Both the position numbers and the translations under genes were made by a program. Below, piece by piece: positions 17,175 through 25,937 of a DNA stretch of 64,000 bases (the stretch's first letter is position 1; each line of letters opens with the position of its first letter). The DNA comes from Nonomuraea candida (GTDB lineage: Bacteria > Actinomycetota > Actinomycetes > Streptosporangiales > Streptosporangiaceae), in NCBI RefSeq assembly GCF_000725485.1, contig NZ_KL647031.1:1-64000 (forward strand), given 5' to 3'. The notes under the pieces are model-generated. The model was not told the DNA's origin. It saw nothing but the letters and a program-made list of their open reading frames with translations, and did no database searches.

Positions 17175-17203
17175 TTGACATGGAGTTACCCTCGGGTAAC
17201 GAT
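17175..17203 (+). promoter_or_regulatory. Lipase promoter with an operator between -35 and -10
   Basis: TTGACA (17175-17180) is followed after 16-17 bp by TAACGAT (17197-17203). Between and overlapping them lies a perfect 7-bp inverted repeat, GTTACCC-TC-GGGTAAC (17185-17200). This geometry is typical of repression. A second TTGACA lies upstream at 17140. The repressor is not identified. Confidence 0.65.
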
Positions 17204-17256
17204 CGGCTCGCGGCGCCGCCGTCCCAACAGCTGATCGTCACGGAGAGGGGCGGCAC

Positions 17257-18399
17257 ATGAATGTACGTGTGCGCGTCAGCATGTCCTTGATCCTGTTATC
17301 GATCATGTCGCTCGTCGCGGTCCCGGCCCGCGCCGCGGCCCCCGGAGACGTCGTCTCCGCCCAGCCCACCACGGTCTACCTGCTGCCGGGCAAGCTGCTG
17401 GAGGTCCCGGTCGACGCCTGGCACCTGCGCTACACCTCCACCTCCGCCACCGGAGCCCCGAACACCGTCTCCGGCACCCTGCTCGTGCCCAAGGCCCGCT
17501 ACCCGCTCGGCGCGCGGCCGATCATCGGCTACGCCTTCGGCACCCACGGCCTCGGCGACCAGTGCGCCCCCTCGGTCAGCATGAGCCAGGGCCGCGAGGC
17601 CGAGCTGGTGCTGGTCAGCCTGTTCCTGCTCAAGGGGTACGCGGTCGCGATGACCGACTACGAGGGCCTCGGCACGCCGGGGACGCACACGTACATGGCG
17701 GGGATCTCGCAGGGGCACGCCGTGCTCGACGCGATCAGGGCCGCCACCCGCGTGCCCGGCGCCGGGCTGTCGGCCGGCGCGCCCGTCGGCATCATGGGCT
17801 ACTCGCAGGGCGGCGCCTCCGCCGGGTGGGCCGCGCAGCTCCAGCCCTCGTACGCGCCCGAGCTGCGGCTGCGCGGCGTCGCGGCCGGCGGGGTGCCGGC
17901 CGACCTGCACGCCGTCGCCTCCCACCTGGACGGCGGGCCGGACTTCGGCCTGGCGGCCGCGGCCGGGGTGGGCCTCGACGCCGCCTACCCCGAGCTGGAC
18001 CTGGAGGCCGACCTCAACGACCGGGGCCGCGCGCTGCTCGCCGACGCCGCCGACGACTGCGTGGGCGACCTGGGCAAGCTCGCCGGGCTGCGCTTCGCCG
18101 ACCTGAGCCCGGTGGACCTGCTCAACCAGCCGAAGTGGCTGGCCCGCCTGGCCGAGAACCGGCTCGGCGCCACGCCGCCGCGCGTGCCGATCTTCCTCTA
18201 CCACGGGCGCGGCGACGAGATCATCCCGCTCGCGGTAGGGTCCACGCTGCGCACCGAGTACTGCCGCGCCGGGGGCACCGTGCGCTGGGCCGTCATGCCC
18301 GCGCCCGACCACGTGACGGGCGCCATCGAGGGCGGCCCGCTCGCCATCGAGTGGCTGGCCCTGCGCATCCTGGGCCTGCCCGCCTCCGGGAACTGCTAG
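17257..18399 (+). CDS. Secreted lipase (LIP-family alpha/beta hydrolase)
   Basis: The 380-residue protein has a signal peptide (about 1-27, ending ARAAA) and a secretory lipase fold. The nucleophile motif is GYSQG (in VGIMGYSQGGASAGWAA). The catalytic Asp is probably in YHGRGDEIIPL and the His in APDHVTGAI. Three pairs of Cys suit an extracellular enzyme. It probably hydrolyses triacylglycerols or other esters. The ATG follows GGAGAGGGG. A strong promoter with a palindromic operator lies upstream, and a hairpin terminator follows the stop. Confidence 0.88.
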   Translation: MNVRVRVSMSLILLSIMSLVAVPARAAAPGDVVSAQPTTVYLLPGKLLEVPVDAWHLRYTSTSATGAPNTVSGTLLVPKARYPLGARPIIGYAFGTHGLGDQCAPSVSMSQGREAELVLVSLFLLKGYAVAMTDYEGLGTPGTHTYMAGISQGHAVLDAIRAATRVPGAGLSAGAPVGIMGYSQGGASAGWAAQLQPSYAPELRLRGVAAGGVPADLHAVASHLDGGPDFGLAAAAGVGLDAAYPELDLEADLNDRGRALLADAADDCVGDLGKLAGLRFADLSPVDLLNQPKWLARLAENRLGATPPRVPIFLYHGRGDEIIPLAVGSTLRTEYCRAGGTVRWAVMPAPDHVTGAIEGGPLAIEWLALRILGLPASGNC

Positions 18400-18409
18400 G
18401 CGCTGCACC

Positions 18410-18439
18410 GGCCCACCCTGCCGACGGGCCGGGTGGGCC
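18410..18439 (+). terminator. Hairpin terminator after the lipase gene
   Basis: GGCCCACCC (18410-18418) pairs perfectly with GGGTGGGCC (18431-18439) around a 12-nt loop, ten bases after the lipase stop. It lacks a U-tract, as is common in high-GC actinobacteria. Confidence 0.65.
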
Positions 18440-18454
18440 TGACATGATCTGGTT

Positions 18455-19108
18455 ATGACAGATGTGAACGGACTTTCCATCGCCATCCTCGGCGGCACCG
18501 GTGACCAGGGCAAAGGGCTGGCGCGGCGGTTCGCGCTGGCGGGGCACCAGGTGCTCGTCGGCTCGCGCAGCGCCCAGCGCGCCCAGGAGGCGGCGGAGTC
18601 GATCGGGGCCGGCGTGACCGGTGACGAGAACGCCGCCGTGGCCGCGCGGGCGGACATCGTGATCGTGGCGGTGCCGTACGACGGGCACAAGGCGCTGCTG
18701 GAGTCCCTGCGGGGCGAGCTGGCCGGCAAGATCGTGGTGGACTGCGTCAACCCGCTCGGCTTCGACAAGCAGGGCGCCTACGCGCTGCCGGTCGAGGAGG
18801 GCAGCGCCGCCCAGCAGGCCGCGGCCGTGCTGCCGGACAGCCGCGTGGTGGCCGCCTTCCACCACGTCTCCGCCGTGCTGCTGATGGACCCGGCGGTCGA
18901 CAAGGTGGACCTGGACGTGCTGGTGCTGGGCGACGACCGCGAGGCCACCGACCTCGTGCAGGCGCTGGCCGAGGTGATCCCGGGCGTGCGCGGCGTGTAC
19001 GGCGGCCGGCTCCGCAACGCCCGCCAGATCGAGGCCTTCACCGCCAACCTGATCTCCGTGAACCGCCGCTACAAGGCCCACGCCGGCCTGCGCATCACCG
19101 ACATCTGA
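18455..19108 (+). CDS. npdG: F420-dependent NADP oxidoreductase
   Basis: The 217-residue protein has an N-terminal Rossmann fold (LSIAILGGTGDQGKGLARRFALAGHQVLVGSRS) and the conserved DCVNPLGFDKQGAY and VVAAFHHVSAVLL segments of the NPDG family. It exchanges hydride between NADPH and cofactor F420, supplying reduced F420. Length and motifs are normal. CATGAT lies six bases before the ATG and no ribosome site is seen, so a leaderless mRNA is possible. Confidence 0.94.
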   Translation: MTDVNGLSIAILGGTGDQGKGLARRFALAGHQVLVGSRSAQRAQEAAESIGAGVTGDENAAVAARADIVIVAVPYDGHKALLESLRGELAGKIVVDCVNPLGFDKQGAYALPVEEGSAAQQAAAVLPDSRVVAAFHHVSAVLLMDPAVDKVDLDVLVLGDDREATDLVQALAEVIPGVRGVYGGRLRNARQIEAFTANLISVNRRYKAHAGLRITDI

Positions 19109-19116
19109 GCCGCCGG

Positions 19117-19144
19117 GGGGCCGCGCCTCCTCCCGGGCGGCCCC
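19117..19144. terminator. Hairpin between convergent npdG and response-regulator genes
   Basis: GGGGCCGC (19117-19124) pairs with GCGGCCCC (19137-19144) around a 12-nt loop. It can serve both convergent transcripts. Confidence 0.55.
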
Positions 19145-19174
19145 GGTGGCGCGTCGCCGGGGTCCGAGCCGGGC

Positions 19175-19780
19175 TCACAGCCAGCCGGCGTCCTCGGCGA
19201 TGCGGATGGCGTCGATCTTGTTGCGCGCGCCCGTCTTCGTGATCGCCCCGGTCAGGTAGTTGCGCACCGTGCCGGGGGACAGGTGGAGGCGGGCGGCGGT
19301 CTCCTCGGCCGACGCGCCCCTGGCGGCCTCCTTGAGCACGGTCGCCTCCCTGGGCGTCAGGGGGCTCTCGCCGTACTCCATGGCGGAGGAGACCAGCTCG
19401 GCGTCCAGCACCCGCAGCCCGGCCGCCGTACGCCTGATCGACTCCGCCAGCCGGTCGCCGGGGGAGTCCTTGACCAGGAACGCCTCGATGCCCGCGGCCA
19501 GCGCCCTGCGCACGTGGCCCGGCTGGCCCATGGCCGTCAGCACCAGGATCCGGCAGGAGGGCAGCCGCTCGCGCAGCGTGGCGGCGGCGGTGATGCCGTC
19601 GATCACCGGCAGGTCGATGTCCACGACCGCGACGTCCGGCCGCACCCGCAGCGCCTCGGGGACGATCTCGTCGCCGCGGGTGACCTCCGCGACCACCTCG
19701 ATGTCGGACTCCAGCCGCAGCAGGGCGGTGAGCGCGGCGCGGATCATGTGCATGTCCTCGGCGAGCAGCACCCGGATCAC
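19175..19780 (-). CDS. NarL/LuxR-family response regulator
   Basis: The 201-residue protein starts with GTG at 19780, overlapping the kinase stop by four bases. The receiver domain (1-120) has the phosphoacceptor Asp54 in VVDIDLP, Thr82 and Lys104 (FLVKDS). The LuxR-type HTH is at about 137-200 (LTPREATVLKEAARGASAEETAARLHLS). With the upstream DesK-like kinase it forms a two-component pair. The ABC exporter genes immediately upstream are the likely targets. Confidence 0.93.
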   Translation of the reverse strand: MIRVLLAEDMHMIRAALTALLRLESDIEVVAEVTRGDEIVPEALRVRPDVAVVDIDLPVIDGITAAATLRERLPSCRILVLTAMGQPGHVRRALAAGIEAFLVKDSPGDRLAESIRRTAAGLRVLDAELVSSAMEYGESPLTPREATVLKEAARGASAEETAARLHLSPGTVRNYLTGAITKTGARNKIDAIRIAEDAGWL

Positions 19781-20862
19781 GCGGCGACCTCGACCGCCAG
19801 CAGGAAGCCGCCCTGGCCGGTCGGCTCCGTGGTGCAGGAGCCGCCCGCCTGCGCCGCCCGTTCGGCCAGGCTGGTGAGCCCGCCGTTCGCCGCTCCCGGC
19901 GTCGCGGGCGCGCCGTCGTTGGCCACCTCCAGCCGCACCGCGCCGTCGCGTACGGACGTGGTGATCGTGCACGTCGTGGCCCTGCTGTGGCGCAGCACGT
20001 TGGTGATCCCCTCGCGGACGGCCCAGGCCAGCGCCTGCTCGGAACGCTCGGGCAGCTTCACGTCCGCCAGGTGCGCCTGGGCGCGCACTCCCGACGACTC
20101 CAGCAGCGCCACCGCCCGGTCCACCTCGCCCGCCAGCGACATCTCCCGGTAGCCCCTGGCCACCTTGCGCACGTCCTGGGCCGCCTCCCTGGCCACCTGC
20201 ACCAGCTCGCCCACCTCGGCGCGGGCCGCGCCGGGGTCGCGGTCGACGAGGCGGGCGGCCAGGTCGCCCTTGAGCGCGATCGCGGTGAGGCTGCGGCCCA
20301 GGCCGTCGTGCAGGTCGCGGGAGATCCGCAGCCGCTCCTTGAGCACCGCCGCCTCGGCCAGCTCGGCCCTGGCCTGCTCCAGCTCGGCCGTCACGCGGAC
20401 GAACCGGACGAGCGCCCAGATCATCCCGCCCGTCGCCGGTATGGTGATCATGTAGAAGAGGGTGATCACGGCGAAGGTCAGGCCGTAATCGATCATGTAG
20501 CCCTCGTACGCCATCATCGCCGCGATGAGCAGCCCGGCCCGGCCCAGCGGCAGGTACACCAGCAGCGTCCCGGCCAGCAGCGGGGTGGCCAGCGCCGACA
20601 TGCCGGCGGGCAGCAGCACGTCGGGCAGGTAGGTGGCCACCGCCTGCAGCACCAGCGTCGCGGGGAAGCCGGCCGGGCGCACGCCGCGCAGCCCGGCCCG
20701 CATGTTCACCCAATGGGTGACGATCACGGCGAGCAGCGCCAGCGCGGCCAGCAGGCCGTAGAACGCGCCCCAGGCGAAGTAGAACAGCGCGATCACCATG
20801 TACGCGCACGACACGGCCGTGATGAGCCCGCCGGCGAACCGGCGGGCGGAGGAGGAGTTCAC
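19777..20862 (-). CDS. DesK-type sensor histidine kinase
   Basis: The 361-residue kinase has six hydrophobic helices (about 12-150), a HisKA_3 helix with phosphoacceptor His185 (ISRDLHDGLGRSLTAIAL) and a HATPase domain with N-box VREGITNVLRHSRAT. The sensor part lies within the membrane, as in DesK-like sensors of membrane state or of compounds that perturb it. The GTG start lies seven bases after the ABC permease stop, so exporter and sensor are probably one operon. Confidence 0.92.
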   Translation of the reverse strand: MNSSSARRFAGGLITAVSCAYMVIALFYFAWGAFYGLLAALALLAVIVTHWVNMRAGLRGVRPAGFPATLVLQAVATYLPDVLLPAGMSALATPLLAGTLLVYLPLGRAGLLIAAMMAYEGYMIDYGLTFAVITLFYMITIPATGGMIWALVRFVRVTAELEQARAELAEAAVLKERLRISRDLHDGLGRSLTAIALKGDLAARLVDRDPGAARAEVGELVQVAREAAQDVRKVARGYREMSLAGEVDRAVALLESSGVRAQAHLADVKLPERSEQALAWAVREGITNVLRHSRATTCTITTSVRDGAVRLEVANDGAPATPGAANGGLTSLAERAAQAGGSCTTEPTGQGGFLLAVEVAA

Positions 20863-20869
20863 GCGACGA

Positions 20870-21589
20870 TTATGAACGCCGGGGTTCCCACCGGAACCAC
20901 AGCCTCAGCGCGACCAGCCCGGCGGCCCCCCAGACGGCCAGCACGAGGAGCGGCACGGCCAGGTCCCCGGTCCTGACCGCGTGCACCACGGCCGAGGTGG
21001 GCAGCAGGTCCAGGGCGGTCTGGAGCCAGCCGGGCAGCGGGATCGGCCCCATCGCCCCGGCCGACACCCCGCACAGCAGGAAGACCGGCATGGTGTACGC
21101 GGCGGCCAGCTCCGCCCGCGGCACCGCGGCCGTGTACGCGGCCCCGAGCAGGGACAGCACGACCGAGCCCGCGATCGTCGCGGCGGCGAAGACCAGCGGG
21201 TCCGCCGGGAGCGGCACCCCGGCCGCGAACCGCACGGCCACCGCGCAGGCCACGATCAGCACCACGGTCTGCGTGGCCGTGCTCGCGATCTGGCCCAGCA
21301 GGAGCTGCCCGTCCGTCAGCCGGGTGGTGCGCAGCCGCTTGAGCACGAGCTGGTCGCGGCGGCCGGTCAGGGCCACGGTGATGTTCATGAACGCGGTGAT
21401 CGCCAGCAGGATCGCGATCGCGCTCTGGGCGAGCGCGGTCGCCCCGGCGACGCCGCCGGAGGTGACGTGCCGCATGAGGGCGGGCAGCCCGACGGCCAGG
21501 CCGACGGGCGTGACCACCGAGGCGAACACCATGGACCTGTCCCGCCAGAACAGGCGGGTGCCCAGACGGTAGGTGGCGGCCAGGCTCAT
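20870..21589 (-). CDS. ABC-2 type transporter permease
   Basis: The 239-residue protein has six membrane helices of the ABC-2 type. Its ATG at 21589 overlaps the ATPase stop by four bases (ATGA), with GGTGG upstream. It forms an exporter with the preceding ATPase. The arrangement ATPase-permease-kinase-regulator resembles bacterial drug/lipid-stress export modules. The substrate is unknown. Confidence 0.9.
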   Translation of the reverse strand: MSLAATYRLGTRLFWRDRSMVFASVVTPVGLAVGLPALMRHVTSGGVAGATALAQSAIAILLAITAFMNITVALTGRRDQLVLKRLRTTRLTDGQLLLGQIASTATQTVVLIVACAVAVRFAAGVPLPADPLVFAAATIAGSVVLSLLGAAYTAAVPRAELAAAYTMPVFLLCGVSAGAMGPIPLPGWLQTALDLLPTSAVVHAVRTGDLAVPLLVLAVWGAAGLVALRLWFRWEPRRS

Positions 21590-22476
21590 CGGGCCACCTT
21601 CGGCGAGGTGTCCAGGAACAGGTCCTCCAGGGTGGCCGTGCGGACCTCCAGGCCCTCCAGGCGCAGCCCGCGCTCGGCGGCCCAGGTCAGCAGCCGCTGC
21701 GCGGCCAGGTCGGGGTCCTCGGCGCGGCACACGGCCAGCCCGTTCTCCACGGTGACCGGCAGCGGCAGCGCGGCCGGGTCGGTGGCCGGGGGCAGCCGGA
21801 AGGCCACCCGCCCGCTGCGGGCCGCCAGCGTCTCGGCCATCCCGCCGGCGGCGACGATCCGGCCCTCGTCCATGATCGCCATCGAGCCGGCCAGCCGCTG
21901 CGCCTCCTCCAGGTAGTGCGTGGTCAGCAGGACCGTGGTGCCCCGCCCGGCCAGGTCGCGGATGACCTCCCAGGTGGCGGCGCGCGCCTGCGGGTCCATG
22001 CCGGTGGTCGGCTCGTCCAGGAACAGCACGTCGGGGCGGCCCAGCAGGGCCAGCGCCAGGTCGAGCCTGCGCTTCTCGCCGCCGGAGAGCTGGCGCACCT
22101 TCGTGCCCGACCGGCCCGTCAGCCCGGCCAGCTCCAGCGCCTCCTCGCGGGGGCGGGGCGCGGCGGTGAAGTCACGCCAGGTGTCGACGGTCTGGGCGAC
22201 GGTCAGGTCGGGGAAGAAACCGGCCTCCTGGAGCATGATGCCCGTGCGCCGGCGTACGGCGGCGCGGTCGGCGTACGGGTCGAGGCCGAGCACCCGCACC
22301 GTGCCGCCGTCGGCCCGCTGCAGGCCGGCCAGCACCTCGACGGTGGTGGTCTTGCCCGCGCCGTTCCTGCCCAGCAGGGCGAAGACCTCTCCTTCGGGCA
22401 CCTCGAACGAGATGCCCCGCACCGCCTCGAACTCCTGGTGGCTCTTGCGCAGCCCGCGTACGTCGATCGCTGTCAT
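21586..22476 (-). CDS. ABC transporter ATP-binding protein
   Basis: The 296-residue ATPase has Walker A (GRNGAGKTT), the Q-loop in IMLQEAGFFPDLTVAQT, the LSGGEKRR signature, Walker B (DVLFLDEPTTGMDP) and the H-loop His (LLTTHYLEEAQ). A C-terminal DrrA-like extension follows. The ATG at 22476 is chosen. A GTG three codons earlier is possible. It is the first gene of the exporter/two-component operon. Confidence 0.92.
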   Translation of the reverse strand: MTAIDVRGLRKSHQEFEAVRGISFEVPEGEVFALLGRNGAGKTTTVEVLAGLQRADGGTVRVLGLDPYADRAAVRRRTGIMLQEAGFFPDLTVAQTVDTWRDFTAAPRPREEALELAGLTGRSGTKVRQLSGGEKRRLDLALALLGRPDVLFLDEPTTGMDPQARAATWEVIRDLAGRGTTVLLTTHYLEEAQRLAGSMAIMDEGRIVAAGGMAETLAARSGRVAFRLPPATDPAALPLPVTVENGLAVCRAEDPDLAAQRLLTWAAERGLRLEGLEVRTATLEDLFLDTSPKVAR

Positions 22477-22521
22477 GCGCTCCACTGTCGCCGGGCGCGC
22501 CCGCCGGGGACAGTGAAGAAT

Positions 22522-23217
22522 TCATGACTTGCCCGACAACTTCAGCAGCGCGTCCGTCACGCCCTCGGGATCGACGAGCTGGTGCAGGTGCAGGCCGGGC
22601 ACCCGGGTCACCGGCCAGCCCTGGCCCGCCGCCGCCTCGGCCGCCTGCTCGTACGCCGGGCTGAACCACAGGCACGAGCACCTGACGTCGTCCCAGCCCG
22701 CCGGCACCGGGATCTCCTGGGTGTAGTAGTCGAGCGGGAGCCGCGGCTGCTCGGCCGCCACCCTGATCCGCACGGCGGGGTCGGGCAGCATGGCCACCAC
22801 GTCCTCCTCGTCCCACCAGTCGGTCCAGCGCGGCAGCACACCGTCGGGGCCCGCCAGATCGTGCAGGAACGGCAGGAACTCCTCCTCGGCCGTCCTGACC
22901 GGCCCTTCGGGCGGCGGGATGTGCGCGTCGGCGAACACGCAGGCCGCCACCTGCCCGCCCAGCCCTTCCTTGATCACCGGCAGGAAGAATCCGGCGTTGC
23001 TGTGCGCGACCAGCACGACGGGGGTGCCGGGGGTGCCGGGGGCGGCCTCGCGCACCGCCCGCACCACCTCCGGCCAGTACGGCGCCTCGCCCGCCGACAC
23101 GCCGGTCAGATCGGGCACCACGGCGGCGTGCCCCCGGCGCTCCAGCGCCGCGGCCACCGGCGCCCACGTCGAGGGGCCGACGGAGGGGCTGTGCACGAGT
23201 ACGAATGTTGTCTGCAT
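22522..23217 (-). CDS. Alpha/beta hydrolase
   Basis: The 231-residue protein has a beta-strand start FVLVHSPSVGPSTW and the nucleophile-elbow region VVLVAHSNAGFFLPVI with Ser in H-S-N-A-G. The general architecture is that of small esterase-like hydrolases. The acid and His residues are not certain (possibly LHLHQLVDPEGV near the end for His). It stands alone between the MocR gene and the ABC operon. The substrate is unknown. Confidence 0.85.
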   Translation of the reverse strand: MQTTFVLVHSPSVGPSTWAPVAAALERRGHAAVVPDLTGVSAGEAPYWPEVVRAVREAAPGTPGTPVVLVAHSNAGFFLPVIKEGLGGQVAACVFADAHIPPPEGPVRTAEEEFLPFLHDLAGPDGVLPRWTDWWDEEDVVAMLPDPAVRIRVAAEQPRLPLDYYTQEIPVPAGWDDVRCSCLWFSPAYEQAAEAAAGQGWPVTRVPGLHLHQLVDPEGVTDALLKLSGKS

Positions 23218-23243
23218 GTACCCCACCCTGTCAGGCCGCCCTG

Positions 23244-24668
23244 TCAGACGACCAGGGGGTGACGGGAGATCGGGCGGCGGCCCCCGTCGTAGGCGGCCCA
23301 GGCCGCGGCCAGGCTGTCCACGGCCCGCGACAGCTCCTCCTCGGGGAACAGGAAGTGCAGCCGCATGTGGTCGGCGTGCCCGCCCAGCGGGTCGAACGAC
23401 CTGCCCGGCGGCACCGCGACGCCGTGCCGCAGCGCCACCTGGGCGAAGGAGTCGACGTCGCCGCGCGGCAGGCGTACCCAGAGGGTGTGGCCGCCGAGGG
23501 CGGGCTCGAACGACCAGGACGGCAGCCGCAGGCGCAGCCGCTCGCACAGGTGGTCGTGGCGCCGGCGCCAGACGCCGAGCCGGGCGGCGCGCACCTCGTC
23601 CAGGCGGCGCAGCAGCGCGGCGGCGGCGAGCTGGCTGACGACCTCGCCGCCGAGGTCGTGCACGGCCCGCAGCCGCGCCAGCCGCGAGATCAGCGGGGCC
23701 GCGGCGCGCACCCAGCCCACCCGCAGCCCGCCCCAGACCAGCTTGCTCATCGAGCCGATCGTGATCACGTGCTCCCCGGGCCGCCCGAAGGCGGCCAGCG
23801 GCGGCGGGCGCTCGCCCGAGAAGCACAGCTCGGCGCGCACCTCGTCGTCGATCAGCGGCACGTCGTGCCCGGCGGCCAGCGCGGCCAGCCGCCTGCGGGC
23901 CGGGACGTCCATCACGGCGCCGTCGGGGTTGCGCAGCGTGGGGGTGAAGTAGCCGAGCGCCGGGCGCTCGCGCAGGGTCTCGACGCCGGTGACGGGCCTG
24001 ACGACCGCCGCCGCGTGCCGGAACGCCTCCAGCGCCCCCGGGTAGGTCGTCGGCTCGGTCATCACCGTGTCGCCCGGCGCCACCAGCAGCGCGGTGAGCA
24101 GCGTGAGCGCCTGCTGGGCGCCCGTCGTCACGATGACCTCCTCCGGCGTCGTCGGCACGCCCCGCGCCGTGTAGTACGCGGCCAGCTCGGCCCGCAGCTC
24201 CGGATTGCCCGCGGGCTCGTAGCCGAGGCCGTGCCCGCCCGCCAGCCGCCTGGCGGCCTCGGTGTACGCCTCCGTCAGGGCCTCCGGCGGGTCGTGCGGC
24301 GCGGCGCACGTCAGGAGCTGGACGTCGTCCGGCGGGTGCAGGATGTGCTGCAGCAGCGGGTTGGCCGGCACGCCGTCGGCCGTGCGCGTGGCGGGCAGCT
24401 CCATCGGCGCCACCCGGGTGCCGCTGCCCTGCCTGCGGACCACCCGGCCCTCCTGCTGCAACAGGTCGTACGCCGCCACCACCGTGCCCCGCGCCACCGC
24501 CAGCCGGCCCGCCAGCACCCGGTCGGGCGGCAGCGGCTGGCCGGCGGCCAGCACGCCGTCGTCGATCAGCCCCCGCAGGCGGGCGGCGAGCAGCAGGTAC
24601 AGCGGCCCCCGGCCGGACGCCCACCGGCCCAGCAGATCGACCAGATCGTCGAGATTGGCCCCGTTCAT
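23244..24668 (-). CDS. MocR-type regulator (GntR HTH fused to aminotransferase domain)
   Basis: The 474-residue protein has a GntR winged helix (about 15-85, PPDRVLAGRLAVARGTVVAAYDLLQQEGRVV). A fold-type I aminotransferase domain follows (about 110-460), with the PLP-lysine in SMSKLVWGGLRVGW. MocR proteins sense PLP or an amino compound and activate or repress a neighbour. It is divergent from a PLP-dependent trans-sulfuration-type enzyme, the expected target. Confidence 0.93.
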   Translation of the reverse strand: MNGANLDDLVDLLGRWASGRGPLYLLLAARLRGLIDDGVLAAGQPLPPDRVLAGRLAVARGTVVAAYDLLQQEGRVVRRQGSGTRVAPMELPATRTADGVPANPLLQHILHPPDDVQLLTCAAPHDPPEALTEAYTEAARRLAGGHGLGYEPAGNPELRAELAAYYTARGVPTTPEEVIVTTGAQQALTLLTALLVAPGDTVMTEPTTYPGALEAFRHAAAVVRPVTGVETLRERPALGYFTPTLRNPDGAVMDVPARRRLAALAAGHDVPLIDDEVRAELCFSGERPPPLAAFGRPGEHVITIGSMSKLVWGGLRVGWVRAAAPLISRLARLRAVHDLGGEVVSQLAAAALLRRLDEVRAARLGVWRRRHDHLCERLRLRLPSWSFEPALGGHTLWVRLPRGDVDSFAQVALRHGVAVPPGRSFDPLGGHADHMRLHFLFPEEELSRAVDSLAAAWAAYDGGRRPISRHPLVV

Positions 24669-24727
24669 GGACCAATTCTGCCGGATTGGCTCTCACCCCG
24701 GGCCCCGCCACGAGAGATCCTTGACCC
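24669..24727. promoter_or_regulatory. Divergent MocR/PLP-enzyme promoter with CCAAT...ATTGG dyad
   Basis: The 59-bp gap contains CCAAT (24672-24676) and its inverted copy ATTGG (24685-24689) separated by eight bases, directly before the MocR start. It is a plausible autoregulatory site. Confidence 0.45.
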
Positions 24728-25912
24728 ATGAACGATTCCCGCCCCGATCTGCGACCCGAGACGCGCGCCGTGCACGTGCCCCAGCCCGCCATCGAGGGCA
24801 GCCGGCCGATCAGCGTGCCGATCTACCAGACCTCCGGCTTCGTCTTCGACGACCCCGCCGTGATGGCCGACGCCATGTCCCGTCCCGACGGGGCGTTCGT
24901 GTACGGGCGCTACACCAACCCGACCGTGCGCTCGCTGGAGCTGGCCGTGGCCGGGCTGGAGGGCGGCACGGCCGCCATCGCCACCGGGTCGGGCATGGGC
25001 GCGATCAACACCGTCCTGCTCGGCCTGCTGAGCCCCGGCGACCACCTGGTGGCCCAGCGCTCCCTGTACGGCGGGACCGCCGCCATGATCAACGAGCTGG
25101 TGGGCAGGTTCGGCATCGAGGTCACGTACGTGCCCGAAAACGACCCCGCCGCCCTGCGCGCCGCCGTCCGGCCGCGGACCAGGCTCGTCTACCTGGAGAC
25201 GATCAGCAACCCGATGACGCTGGTCGCCGACCTGCCCGCGATGTGCGCGGCGGCCCGCGAGCTGGGCCTGCTGTCCGTGGTGGACAACACCTTCGCCACC
25301 CCCATGCTCTGCCGCCCGCTGGAGCACGGCGCCGACATCGTGGTGCACTCCACCACCAAATACCTGTCCGGGCACACCGACGTGGTCGGCGGCCTCGCGG
25401 TCTTCGCCGACCCTGGGCTGCACGAGAAGGTGTGGCACTTCGCGATCGAGCTGGGCGCCTCGGCCGACCCGTTCGCGGCCTGGCTGACGCTGCGCGGGCT
25501 GCAGACGCTCGCGCTGCGCATGGAACGCCACTGCTCCAACGCCCACTACCTGGCCACCCGGCTCGCCGCGCACCCCGCCGTCACCGCCGTGCACTGGCCG
25601 GGGCTGGCCTCGCACCCCTCGCACGAGCTGGCGGGCAAGCTGCTGTCCGGCTGCGGCGGGGTGCTCGCGTTCGACCTGGCCGGCGGGCGGCCGGCGGGGG
25701 AGCGGTTCATGAGCGCCGTACGCCTGGCGCTGCTGGCCCCCTCGCTCGGCGGCGTCGAGACGCTCGTCCTGCACCCCGCCACCACCTCCCACCGCGCGCT
25801 CAGCGCCGACGAGCTGCGCCGCAGCGGCATCGGCGAGGGCACGGTACGGATCGCCGTCGGCATCGAGCACCCCGAGGACCTCTGGGCCGACGTGTCCCAG
25901 GCTCTGTCGTAG
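24728..25912 (+). CDS. Trans-sulfuration-family PLP enzyme (cystathionine/methionine gamma-lyase-like)
   Basis: The 394-residue enzyme shows the Cys/Met metabolism fold: Y-x-R-Y-T-N-P-T near residue 60, ATGSGMGAINTVLL for phosphate binding, and Asp in VVDNTFATP. The PLP-lysine is in HSTTKYLSGHTDVVGG. Members make or cleave C-S bonds in cystathionine, homocysteine or methionine, or add sulfide to O-acylhomoserine. Motifs alone do not decide between these. It is divergent from MocR, and a threonine-dehydratase-like gene follows by 25 bp, so alpha-ketobutyrate or sulfur amino-acid metabolism is plausible. Confidence 0.9.
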   Translation: MNDSRPDLRPETRAVHVPQPAIEGSRPISVPIYQTSGFVFDDPAVMADAMSRPDGAFVYGRYTNPTVRSLELAVAGLEGGTAAIATGSGMGAINTVLLGLLSPGDHLVAQRSLYGGTAAMINELVGRFGIEVTYVPENDPAALRAAVRPRTRLVYLETISNPMTLVADLPAMCAAARELGLLSVVDNTFATPMLCRPLEHGADIVVHSTTKYLSGHTDVVGGLAVFADPGLHEKVWHFAIELGASADPFAAWLTLRGLQTLALRMERHCSNAHYLATRLAAHPAVTAVHWPGLASHPSHELAGKLLSGCGGVLAFDLAGGRPAGERFMSAVRLALLAPSLGGVETLVLHPATTSHRALSADELRRSGIGEGTVRIAVGIEHPEDLWADVSQALS

Positions 25913-25937
25913 CCTGGGTGCGACGATCGAGGGGGAG

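Noticed and set aside
19175..20809. Apparent fusion of kinase-like and response-regulator sequence in one frame
   Set aside because: The N-terminal two thirds is a shadow of the kinase. The regulator has its own GTG at 19780 overlapping the kinase stop.
23205..24731. Plus-strand long frame antisense to the MocR gene
   Set aside because: It has no recognisable domain and is explained by GC-rich third positions of the MocR gene.
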